Positions 42,907 to 49,231 of a stretch of 64,000 bases of DNA are shown here, piece after piece. This DNA is from Chitinophagales bacterium (GTDB taxonomy: Bacteria > Bacteroidota > Bacteroidia > Chitinophagales > JADJOU01), in assembly GCA_016787225.1 (NCBI GenBank), contig JAEUUY010000011.1, positions 124,001 through 188,000 of the forward strand. Direction: 5' to 3'. A model generated the notes under the pieces. It was not told the DNA's origin and ran no database searches. It saw only the letters and a program-made list of their open reading frames with translations. The first letter of the stretch is position 1, and every line of letters begins with the position of its first letter. The translations under genes were made by a program, and so were the position numbers.

Positions 42907-43478
42907 CCCAAGAAGGTGTTTTTTGTCACGAATCCTCCTATATCGATCAACCATGTAAAATAGGTAGCGGCACTAAGATTTGGCATTTTAGCCATATTAT
43001 GAAGGACTGCGAAATAGGTGAAAACTGCAATATTGGTCAAAATGTAGTTATTAGCCCAGGGGTGAAGCTGGGTCAGCGAGTGAAAATACAAAACAATGTC
43101 TCGGTTTATACAGGTGTCGTATGCGAAGACGATGTATTTCTCGGTCCATCATGCGTATTCACCAATGTCATCAACCCTCGTAGCGCAGTGAATCGCAAAG
43201 AGGAATATGCTAGAACTCTGGTAAAAAAAGGTGCCTCAATAGGAGCTAATGCGACCATAGTTTGTGGAGTGACACTCGGCGAATTTTGCTTCATAGGAGC
43301 TGGAAGTGTAGTGACCAAAGACGTGGATCCCTATGCCCTGGTCGTAGGTAATCCTGCTGTGCAGAAAGGCTGGTATAGCGAAAAAGGCCATAGATTAAAA
43401 TTTGACGACAAAGGTCAGGCCCATTGCCCAAGTGGAGATATCTATGAGTTTAGAGAAGGGAAAGTGGTTAAGATGTAA
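42903..43478 (+). CDS. hexapeptide-repeat sugar N-acetyltransferase (WbpD-like)
   Basis: 191 residues with left-handed beta-helix hexapeptide repeats (IGSGTKIWHFSHIMKDCEIGENCNIGQNVVISPGVKLG) through about residue 150. VFTNVINPRSAVNRKEEY is the acceptor-side segment of the WbpD group, which acetylates the 3-amino group of UDP-sugars. DPYALVVGNPAVQKGWYSEKGHRL is the usual C-terminal cap. It overlaps the aminotransferase, which would supply its amino-sugar substrate. Confidence 0.91.
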   Translation: MTQEGVFCHESSYIDQPCKIGSGTKIWHFSHIMKDCEIGENCNIGQNVVISPGVKLGQRVKIQNNVSVYTGVVCEDDVFLGPSCVFTNVINPRSAVNRKEEYARTLVKKGASIGANATIVCGVTLGEFCFIGAGSVVTKDVDPYALVVGNPAVQKGWYSEKGHRLKFDDKGQAHCPSGDIYEFREGKVVKM

Positions 43479-43491
43479 AGCTTAATAAATT

Positions 43492-44217
43492 TTATTTCAC
43501 CTCTTCGGCACTATAATGAATTTTCATTACCATAGTGCCAAACATTTTCATAGTGACACTACATTCATAATTTTTGAGTAACCCCGAATTTTCAAAAGCT
43601 AACATATAAGCTGATACAGGTTCTGGACCGAGAAAATCATTCTGACTAACACTCCATATTTTTAATATACCATTGTCGATACTTTCTAATTTATTTTTTG
43701 TGTTTGTAGTTGTTTTTAAACCGTAGTTGTTTAGCTCCTGACTAGTTTGCCACTCATCTCCTACAGATATTGGTTTATCACCAAATTCCAGCACGCAATA
43801 TTCTGCCATCTGCGGGGTCATTTCATCTTTAATCAACTTCCCATTCTTACCTATTTTAACTTTCAATTCTTGTCCTACAACTTCAAAGGTACGAGATAAT
43901 TTTTCATCATCTTTAAATGTCTCTGGCTTGTTGCTATTTGCTGTTTTGGTTTTTCCTTTGTCAGTTACAGTTAAGGTAATAGAGTCAATAATCATATTAA
44001 AATCTATATCTTTTTCATTGACTTTTATAGCTATCAATCTAAAATAACTTTTGGTTTTAGAAACCGTAGGTTTTGACTTCTCATCCATGCTCATTTCCAT
44101 GTCCATTATTGAAGTGGCTCGGAGAGTATAGCCAACGGGAGTATTAATTTGATATAGCTTTTGACTAGTAACTTGTAATGAAACTGTTATTAAAAAAAGT
44201 GTTAGAATTGCATTCAT
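43492..44217 (-). CDS. secreted DUF6263-like protein
   Basis: 241 residues with a signal peptide (MNAILTLFLITVSLQVTSQ). The mature part is beta-rich, with FEVVGQELKVKIGKNGKLIKDE in the middle and VGDEWQTSQELN later. It resembles uncharacterised Bacteroidota proteins of the DUF6263 type, but I am not certain of the family. It stands alone, with a candidate promoter 29 bases upstream. Confidence 0.68.
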   Translation of the reverse strand: MNAILTLFLITVSLQVTSQKLYQINTPVGYTLRATSIMDMEMSMDEKSKPTVSKTKSYFRLIAIKVNEKDIDFNMIIDSITLTVTDKGKTKTANSNKPETFKDDEKLSRTFEVVGQELKVKIGKNGKLIKDEMTPQMAEYCVLEFGDKPISVGDEWQTSQELNNYGLKTTTNTKNKLESIDNGILKIWSVSQNDFLGPEPVSAYMLAFENSGLLKNYECSVTMKMFGTMVMKIHYSAEEVK

Positions 44218-44245
44218 GTTCTTATAAGTTTATTGAATTGAGAGT

Positions 44246-44253
44246 CAAAATTA
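44246..44253 (-). promoter_or_regulatory. candidate -7 promoter element for the DUF6263-like gene
   Basis: The minus strand reads TAATTTTG, 29 bases before the start codon. Confidence 0.45.
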
Positions 44254-44344
44254 GCCTTAATATTTAAACTGACAATTAATTTTATATTGGGTTATACTCT
44301 TGCTGCTGTCTTTAAATGATTGATAAAAACATAATATTAAATAA

Positions 44345-44371
44345 AAAGCCACCTCATTGTGAGGTGGCTTT
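44345..44371 (-). terminator. intrinsic terminator after pseudo-tRNA copy A
   Basis: AAAGCCACCTCA and TGAGGTGGCTTT form a perfect 12-bp stem with a 3-base loop, directly next to the 3' end of pseudo-tRNA A. Confidence 0.85.
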
Positions 44372-44372
44372 G

Positions 44373-44452
44373 CTCTCGCTGCTGGACTTGAACCAGCGAC
44401 CCTCTGATTAATCCCGCACGTGCGGGACTCTAACCAGCTGAGCTAAGCTATC
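44373..44452 (-). pseudogene. tRNA-Asn-like pseudogene A with palindrome in the anticodon arm
   Basis: The 39 bases at its 3' side are identical to the intact tRNA-Asn (44,763), and the D arm is nearly so. The 10 bases forming the 5' side of the anticodon arm and most of the loop are replaced by the 16-base palindrome TCCCGCACGTGCGGGA. The acceptor strand GATAGCT no longer pairs fully with AGCGAGA. No normal anticodon remains. Confidence 0.75.
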
Positions 44453-44713
44453 AGTTGGAACATAATTTGGATTGACTAACTTCTCAATCAATTTTCTTGA
44501 CTTCTGCTTTTTTATAAATTTTTCTATCAATACAGCTTCACCTCTATTATCCGAAACTTTAAATACAGCTGCTAACTCCCAGTTATCATACTTTCCAGTA
44601 AATTTATCCAAATCATTTTCATTGTGCTGCTGTATTCGTTCCCATGGGTTCTCTGAATACCCCGTGTAATATTTATTAGCAGTCTTTGAATGAATAATAT
44701 ATATGTAAAACAT
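44408..44713 (-). CDS. GIY-YIG nuclease-family protein ending inside a pseudo-tRNA
   Basis: 101 residues. The YIYII and KYYTGYS strands are the GIY-YIG motif, WERIQQHN has the conserved Arg, and RGEAVLIEKFIKKQKSRKLIEKL holds the metal-binding Glu, as in YhbQ/SLX1-like single-domain proteins. After NPNYVPTD the frame runs into the pseudo-tRNA: SLAQLVRV is the D arm, PHVRD is the palindrome, and the TAA is formed by tRNA sequence. It starts 23 bases downstream of the tRNA-Asn terminator. Small GIY-YIG proteins may be nucleases or may have lost activity; the tRNA-linked position suggests a selfish or site-specific role. Confidence 0.85.
   Translation of the reverse strand: MFYIYIIHSKTANKYYTGYSENPWERIQQHNENDLDKFTGKYDNWELAAVFKVSDNRGEAVLIEKFIKKQKSRKLIEKLVNPNYVPTDSLAQLVRVPHVRD
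44412..44427. repeat. perfect 16-bp palindrome in pseudo-tRNA A
   Basis: TCCCGCACGTGCGGGA is its own reverse complement. A two-mismatch copy occupies the same place in pseudo-tRNA C (44,877-44,892). Confidence 0.85.
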
Positions 44714-44736
44714 AAGCGTGGATTGCTTTAAATAAA

Positions 44737-44761
44737 AAAGGAGTCCAATCTGGACTCCTTT
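44737..44761 (-). terminator. intrinsic terminator after tRNA-Asn
   Basis: AAAGGAGTCCA and TGGACTCCTTT form a perfect 11-bp stem with a 3-base loop, then a T-rich run on the minus strand. It begins one base after the tRNA. Confidence 0.88.
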
Positions 44762-44762
44762 G

Positions 44763-44836
44763 CTCTCGCTGCTGGACTTGAACCAGCGACCCTCTGATTA
44801 ACAGTCAGATGCTCTAACCGACTGAGCTAAGCGAGA
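44763..44836 (-). tRNA. tRNA-Asn (anticodon GTT)
   Basis: On the minus strand the acceptor TCTCGCT pairs with AGCGAGA. The D arm contains GCTCAGTCGGTTAGAGC, the anticodon arm is TCTGA-CTGTTAA-TCAGA with anticodon GTT, and the T arm is GCTGG-TTCAAGT-CCAGC. The discriminator is G, and CCA is not encoded. All stems are intact over 74 bases. Confidence 0.96.
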
Positions 44837-44864
44837 TTTTTTATCTCTTTTTTTTTCTCTTTTT

Positions 44865-44916
44865 CCCTCTGATTAATCCCACATGTGCGGGACTCAAACG
44901 ATTGAGCTAAGCGAGA
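44865..44916 (-). pseudogene. truncated tRNA-Asn-like pseudogene C with palindrome
   Basis: The minus strand starts with an intact acceptor strand TCTCGCT and TTAGCTCAATCG, continues with a diverged D arm and then the palindrome-derived sequence (44,877-44,892), and after TTAATCAGAGGG departs into a purine-rich (A/G) run. The T arm and 3' acceptor strand are missing. Confidence 0.7.
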
Positions 44917-44941
44917 AAATGCATTTTTTCAAAAGCGAGTG

Positions 44942-44949
44942 CAAATATA
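44942..44949 (-). promoter_or_regulatory. candidate -7 promoter element for the tRNA-Asn locus
   Basis: The minus strand reads TATATTTG and is followed by GCACTCGC, the same string seen at the helicase promoter. It lies 26 bases before pseudo-tRNA C and back to back with the plus-strand element at 44,960. Confidence 0.55.
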
Positions 44950-44959
44950 GGAGAATTCG

Positions 44960-44967
44960 TATATTTG
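44960..44967 (+). promoter_or_regulatory. candidate -7 promoter element for the PfkB-family kinase
   Basis: TATATTTG lies 37 bases before the ATG at 45,004. Confidence 0.55.
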
Positions 44968-45003
44968 CAAACATTTTTTTTAAAATCAAATAATCACTTA
45001 AAA

Positions 45004-45930
45004 ATGAGCATACTAGTAGTAGGAACGATGGCATATGATGCTATCAAGACACCTTTCGGACAAACGGATAAAATCATTGGTGGGGCAGCGACTTATATTG
45101 CTTATTCTGCTTCTTATTTTCACCAGCCTATTAATCTGGTGTCTATTGTTGGCGGAGATTTTGATTTTCAAGAAATGGAAAATTTGAAATCTCGAGGAGC
45201 CGATGTGAGTGGCGTTGAGGTCAAGAAGGAGGGCAAATCATTCTTTTGGAGTGGCGTATATCATATGGATATGAATAGCCGAGACACCTTGGTTACCGAT
45301 TTGAATGTCTTGTTAGAATTCAATCCTATTTTGCCAGAAAGCTATAAGAGTAGTGAGTATGTTTTGTTGGGAAATATTGACCCTGTGTTACAAATGAAAG
45401 TAATTGATCAAATGCCTAGCAAACCTAAACTGGTTGTATTAGACACTATGAATTTTTGGATGGATGTAGCTCTGGAAAACTTAATGAAAGTCATAGCTAA
45501 AGTAGATGTGTTGACTATCAATGATAGTGAAGCTAGACAACTTTCAGGAGAATATTCTTTGGTCAAAGCAGCTAAGAAAATCCTTACCTTTGGTCCTAAA
45601 TATTTAATCATAAAGAAAGGTGAAAATGGAGCCTTGTTGTTTCATGACAACAATATTTTCTTTGCTCCTGCTTTGCCATTAGAGGAAGTCTTTGACCCCA
45701 CAGGTGCTGGAGACACCTTCGCAGGTGGGTTTATCGGCTATATAGCTAAGACAGGAGATATCTCTTTTGATAATATGAAGCGAGCTATCATTTATGGTTC
45801 TGCAATGGCGAGTTTTTGTGTAGAGAAATTCGGAACAGAACGACTCAAAGAGCTGGATATCGATGAGATTCATGATAGAGTTGAAGAGTTTGTGAGTCTG
45901 TCACAATTTGATGTCAGTATAGAAGAATAA
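45004..45930 (+). CDS. PfkB-family sugar/nucleoside kinase
   Basis: 308 residues from the ATG at 45,004; an in-frame TTG 39 bases earlier overlaps the promoter element and is unlikely. The N-terminal MSILVVGTMAYDAIKTPFG with GGAATYIAYSASYF is the ribokinase-type substrate side. DPTGAGDTFAGGFIGYI near residue 234 holds the catalytic aspartate and anion hole. The substrate is not evident. It is followed by the RNase P RNA gene 9 bases after its stop. Confidence 0.9.
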   Translation: MSILVVGTMAYDAIKTPFGQTDKIIGGAATYIAYSASYFHQPINLVSIVGGDFDFQEMENLKSRGADVSGVEVKKEGKSFFWSGVYHMDMNSRDTLVTDLNVLLEFNPILPESYKSSEYVLLGNIDPVLQMKVIDQMPSKPKLVVLDTMNFWMDVALENLMKVIAKVDVLTINDSEARQLSGEYSLVKAAKKILTFGPKYLIIKKGENGALLFHDNNIFFAPALPLEEVFDPTGAGDTFAGGFIGYIAKTGDISFDNMKRAIIYGSAMASFCVEKFGTERLKELDIDEIHDRVEEFVSLSQFDVSIEE

Positions 45931-45938
45931 AAAAAACG

Positions 45939-46339
45939 TCTGCAAATACGACTATCGCTTGATTGAAACATATTAAGAGGAAAGTCCGGACAGCATAGAG
46001 CAGTCTACTACCTAACGGGTAGGTGTGTTGAAGTCAAGTTCAATGCAACGGATAGTGTCACAGAAAATAACCGTCCTGACATTTATCGTCGGGATAAGGG
46101 TGAAAATGTGAGGTAAGAGCTCACAGGTTTATCGGGTGACCGATGAATCGGATAAACCCTAGACGCTGAAAGACCAAATATATCTTGTACGAGGTAGCTC
46201 GCCTCACTCCTTTAGATGCAAATCTATTGGAAATCAAGAAGGGTAGGTCGTTAGATCTCGATGGTGACATCGGGACTAGATAAATGATAGTCGTCTGCCT
46301 TTTAGGTAGATTACAGAATCCGGCTTAGGTATTTGCAGA
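45939..46339 (+). ncRNA. rnpB: RNase P RNA
   Basis: The catalytic RNA of RNase P, which trims the 5' ends of pre-tRNAs. Seen directly: the 5' and 3' ends TCTGCAAATAC and GTATTTGCAGA pair as helix P1. GAGGAAAGTCCGGACAG is the conserved CR I and P4 strand, and ACAGAATCCGGCTTA is the other P4 strand (CR V). A T7 run after P1 probably ends transcription. The length of about 401 bases fits the bacterial A-type. Confidence 0.95.
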
Positions 46340-46380
46340 TTTTTTTAGTTTTATAACCAATCAAAGGCAAGCTTTTTTTA

Positions 46381-46388
46381 TAAATTTG
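46381..46388 (+). promoter_or_regulatory. candidate -7 promoter element for the pterin dehydratase gene
   Basis: TAAATTTG lies 23 bases before the ATG. Confidence 0.5.
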
Positions 46389-46410
46389 CTAACTTTCAAT
46401 TTTATACAAT

Positions 46411-46638
46411 ATGTGGGTAGAAGAAAATAATTTTTTAAAACGGACCTTTGAGTTTGCTGATTTCAAACAAGCATTTGGTTTTATGACGCGTGTGGCTTTT
46501 TTAGCTGAGGAGATGAATCACCACCCCAATTGGTCTAATGTTTACAATAAAGTAATGATAGAATTAACCACCCACGATGCGGGAAATACTATTACAGAAA
46601 AAGATAGAAAATTAGCCGCAGCCATTGATAAAATTTAA
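46411..46638 (+). CDS. pterin-4a-carbinolamine dehydratase, short form
   Basis: The enzyme dehydrates 4a-hydroxytetrahydrobiopterin, the product left by phenylalanine hydroxylase, so that the cofactor can be reduced again. The 75 residues contain the whole active region: [20 protein letters not shown] with the two active-site histidines, and [22 protein letters not shown]. It lacks the first roughly 20 residues of the usual 96-residue form, which is common in Bacteroidota. The hydroxylase it would serve is phhA at 26,998, about 19 kb away. Confidence 0.93.
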   Translation: MWVEENNFLKRTFEFADFKQAFGFMTRVAFLAEEMNHHPNWSNVYNKVMIELTTHDAGNTITEKDRKLAAAIDKI

Positions 46639-46648
46639 ATTCGATTTT

Positions 46649-47392
46649 ATGAAAAAGATTTTTGTATTTCTTGCTATTTGTTTATTTCATTTAGGAGCAC
46701 AGTCTCAGATTTCATACTATTTGTCTAATAAATTCTGGAGACTAAAACATGCCGTTATTAATGGTAGAGAATATCCCTTAGCTGGAAATTCAAATGCACC
46801 TACCCTCCAATTTAGTGGTGGAAGTATTCGAGGAAATGGAGGTTGTAATGCCTATCATACTAAGTTTACTATCAATGGTAATTCATTACAAATCGATAAA
46901 ATCATGTCTACTAGAATGGCATGTAACTCATTAGAACTAGATGAGTCTGAATATTTCAATGCTATGGCACAGTCTCACACACTTGAATATGAAGAAGGCT
47001 CTAGCGAATTTCGACTTATCAATACAAGCAATGATATGCTTATATTTTACTCTCAGTTTGAACGAAATCCAAGCAGCTATACCCCGCCACCATCAGCTCG
47101 TCGAGAAAGAGTAGTTCACTATGACGATGACGATAGACCGGCATTAAATAAAAAGCAGACGAGAAGAAAAGCCGACCTTGAGAAAAAACAAAAAAGAGGC
47201 AAGCTCACCAAAGCGGAGCGTCGAGAATTGATAAAGCTACAATCAAAAGCAAAACTAGGAAAAGTAAAAGGACGAAAGGGCAAATCTATAAAGGGCAAAA
47301 AAGGCAGAAAAGGTCGAGGCGAAGCACGTAAATCAAAAAAAGGAAGTAAGAAGACTAAAGCAAAAGCTTCTAAAAAGAAACGAAGAAAATAA
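46649..47392 (+). CDS. secreted META-domain protein with very basic tail
   Basis: 247 residues from the ATG at 46,649 (an earlier in-frame ATG overlaps the dehydratase gene). A signal peptide (IFVFLAICLFHLGAQS) is followed by a META domain at about 25-140: FSGGSIRGNGGCNAYHTKF and MSTRMACNSLELDE are its hallmark segments, as in E. coli HslJ. The final 85 residues are almost only Lys, Arg, Gly, Ser and Ala (KGRKGKSIKGKKGRKGRG), unlike any META protein I know. It lies 3 bases before glnS and 10 after the dehydratase. Confidence 0.82.
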   Translation: MKKIFVFLAICLFHLGAQSQISYYLSNKFWRLKHAVINGREYPLAGNSNAPTLQFSGGSIRGNGGCNAYHTKFTINGNSLQIDKIMSTRMACNSLELDESEYFNAMAQSHTLEYEEGSSEFRLINTSNDMLIFYSQFERNPSSYTPPPSARRERVVHYDDDDRPALNKKQTRRKADLEKKQKRGKLTKAERRELIKLQSKAKLGKVKGRKGKSIKGKKGRKGRGEARKSKKGSKKTKAKASKKKRRK

Positions 47393-47395
47393 ATT

Positions 47396-49063
47396 ATGAG
47401 TGAGTCTACTACCGAGAGTTTAAATTTTATTGAAGAGATCATCGCAGCAGATTTAAAAGCTGGCAAGTACTCACAAATTATAACTCGTTTTCCACCTGAA
47501 CCCAATGGTTATCTTCACTTAGGTCATGCAAGCAGTATATGTTTAAATTTCGGTTTGACCAAAACATTTCCAGGATATACCAATCTTCGATTCGATGACA
47601 CGAACCCGAGTACCGAAGAAACGGAATATGTAGATAGTATAAAAGAGGATATAAAGTGGCTAGGTTTTGAATGGAAACACGAGCTGTATGCTTCAGATTA
47701 TTTTGATACACTTTATGAGTATGCAGTCAAGCTTATTAGAAACAATTTGGCCTATGTAGATGATAGTACTAGCGAGGAAATAGCCGCTATGAAAGGCACT
47801 CCTACTCAGGTAGGAAATGACAGTCCTTATAGAAATAGAACGGTAGAAGAAAATCTGGACTTGTTTCAAAGAATGAAGTCGGGAGAATTTGCTGATGGTA
47901 GTCGTACACTTCGCGCCAAGATAGATATGAAGCACTCCAATATGCTCATGCGAGACCCAATCTTATACAGAATAAAAAAAGCGCATCATCATAGAACAGG
48001 AGACAAGTGGTGTATATATCCTATGTACGACTTCGCTCACGGACAGAGTGATAGTATAGAAAAAATTACGCATAGTATTTGTACTATGGAATTTATTCCT
48101 CATAGGGAATTGTATGATTGGTTGATAGAAAAATTGGAAATCTATCCGAGCCATCAGTATGAGTTTGCTCGCAGAAATGTAAACTACACTATAACCTCCA
48201 AAAGAAAACTTCTTCAACTAGTCACCGACAAGCATGTAGAGAGTTGGGATGATCCTCGAATGCCTACCATCAGTGGTATGCGCCGTCGAGGTTATCCGCC
48301 AGTAGCTATTCGCAATTTTTGTGAACGTATTGGTATAGGTAAACGAGAGAATTTAGTTGATATCGGTTTGCTGGAATTTTTTGTACGAGAAGAGTTGAAT
48401 AAATCAGCACAGCGTGTCATGGCGGTTTTAGATCCTATTCAGTTGACGATTTTAAATTATTCTGGCGATCAAATAGAAATGGTTTCTATAGAAAATAATC
48501 CAGAAGATGAACATGCAGGGATGCGGGAAGTGCCCTTTTCCAATAAATTATGGATAGAGCGAGAAGATTTTAAAGAAGTCATGGAAAAGAAATGGTTTCG
48601 CCTAGCTCCCGGCGCTATGGTGAGACTCAAAGGTGCTTATATCGTTAAGTGCATAGATTATAAAAAAAATGAACAAGGTAATATCACAGAAATTATCTGC
48701 GAGTATATCCCAGAATCGAAATCAGGCAATGATACAAGTGGTATCAATGTGAAGGGGACTATTCATTGGGTATCCAAAGCACATGCCGCCACAGCCGAAG
48801 TTCGACTCTATGACAGATTGTTTAAAGTAGAAAATCCTGCAGCCGAAGAAGGCGATTTTCTCGATTATTTGAATCCTGATTCTTTACAAATTATTTCGAA
48901 AGCATATATAGAGCCATCGCTCGCAAATGCGCACTTAAAGCAGAATTTTCAATTTATACGCAAAGGATATTTTGTAGTAGATAAAAACTCCAATGCAGAT
49001 AAACTCATCTTTAATCGCACTGTAACGCTTAAAGACAATTGGGCGAAAGTACAAGGGAAGTAA
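47396..49063 (+). CDS. glnS: glutamine--tRNA ligase
   Basis: A class I synthetase of 555 residues. The HIGH-type motif is HLGH at residues 41-44 within RFPPEPNGYLHLGHASS. RFDDTNPSTEE near 65 and the KMSKS-like TSKRKL near 266 follow, then the two-barrel anticodon domain. The PPEPNGYLH and MPTISGMRRRGYPP segments separate GlnRS from GluRS. Its presence indicates direct charging of tRNA-Gln rather than transamidation. It follows the META gene with a 3-base gap. Confidence 0.95.
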   Translation: MSESTTESLNFIEEIIAADLKAGKYSQIITRFPPEPNGYLHLGHASSICLNFGLTKTFPGYTNLRFDDTNPSTEETEYVDSIKEDIKWLGFEWKHELYASDYFDTLYEYAVKLIRNNLAYVDDSTSEEIAAMKGTPTQVGNDSPYRNRTVEENLDLFQRMKSGEFADGSRTLRAKIDMKHSNMLMRDPILYRIKKAHHHRTGDKWCIYPMYDFAHGQSDSIEKITHSICTMEFIPHRELYDWLIEKLEIYPSHQYEFARRNVNYTITSKRKLLQLVTDKHVESWDDPRMPTISGMRRRGYPPVAIRNFCERIGIGKRENLVDIGLLEFFVREELNKSAQRVMAVLDPIQLTILNYSGDQIEMVSIENNPEDEHAGMREVPFSNKLWIEREDFKEVMEKKWFRLAPGAMVRLKGAYIVKCIDYKKNEQGNITEIICEYIPESKSGNDTSGINVKGTIHWVSKAHAATAEVRLYDRLFKVENPAAEEGDFLDYLNPDSLQIISKAYIEPSLANAHLKQNFQFIRKGYFVVDKNSNADKLIFNRTVTLKDNWAKVQGK

Positions 49064-49089
49064 TATCTTTTGGAATCCTATAATAGCCC

Positions 49090-49107
49090 ACCCGATAACT
49101 ATCAGGT
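49090..49107. repeat. degenerate copy of the GATAGCTATC palindrome
   Basis: ACCCGATAACTATCAGGT keeps 7 of 9 palindromic pairs. It lies in the 168-base gap between the convergent glnS and giant-protein genes, which holds nothing else I can identify. Confidence 0.45.
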
Positions 49108-49231
49108 CGATACTCTCAATTCTACTAAACATTTTTGACAAAGGCATTTACCACAGAAAACATATTAAATAGTATAAACTATTATAGGTTATAGGTAAAA
49201 GACATTTTTACACCACAAAATCCTATTAGTC

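Larger units (their letters stand above)
44368..44801 (-). mobile_element. putative tRNA-Asn-associated GIY-YIG element between 44-bp direct repeats
   Basis: Bases 44,368-44,411 and 44,758-44,801 are identical. They cover the 3' half of tRNA-Asn from the anticodon onwards plus 5 flanking bases. Between them lie the terminator of the intact tRNA, the GIY-YIG gene and the altered 5' half of copy A. This resembles an insertion that duplicated the end of its tRNA target. Movement itself is inference. Confidence 0.55.

Noticed and set aside
44373-44452. Functional second tRNA-Asn or a suppressor tRNA
   Set aside because: The acceptor stem has three mismatches and the palindrome leaves no seven-base anticodon loop, so it cannot fold as a normal tRNA.
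47396-49063. Glutamyl-tRNA synthetase (gltX) as identity of the 555-residue synthetase
   Set aside because: The FPPEPNGYLHLGH start, the SKRKL loop and two-barrel anticodon domain are those of GlnRS.
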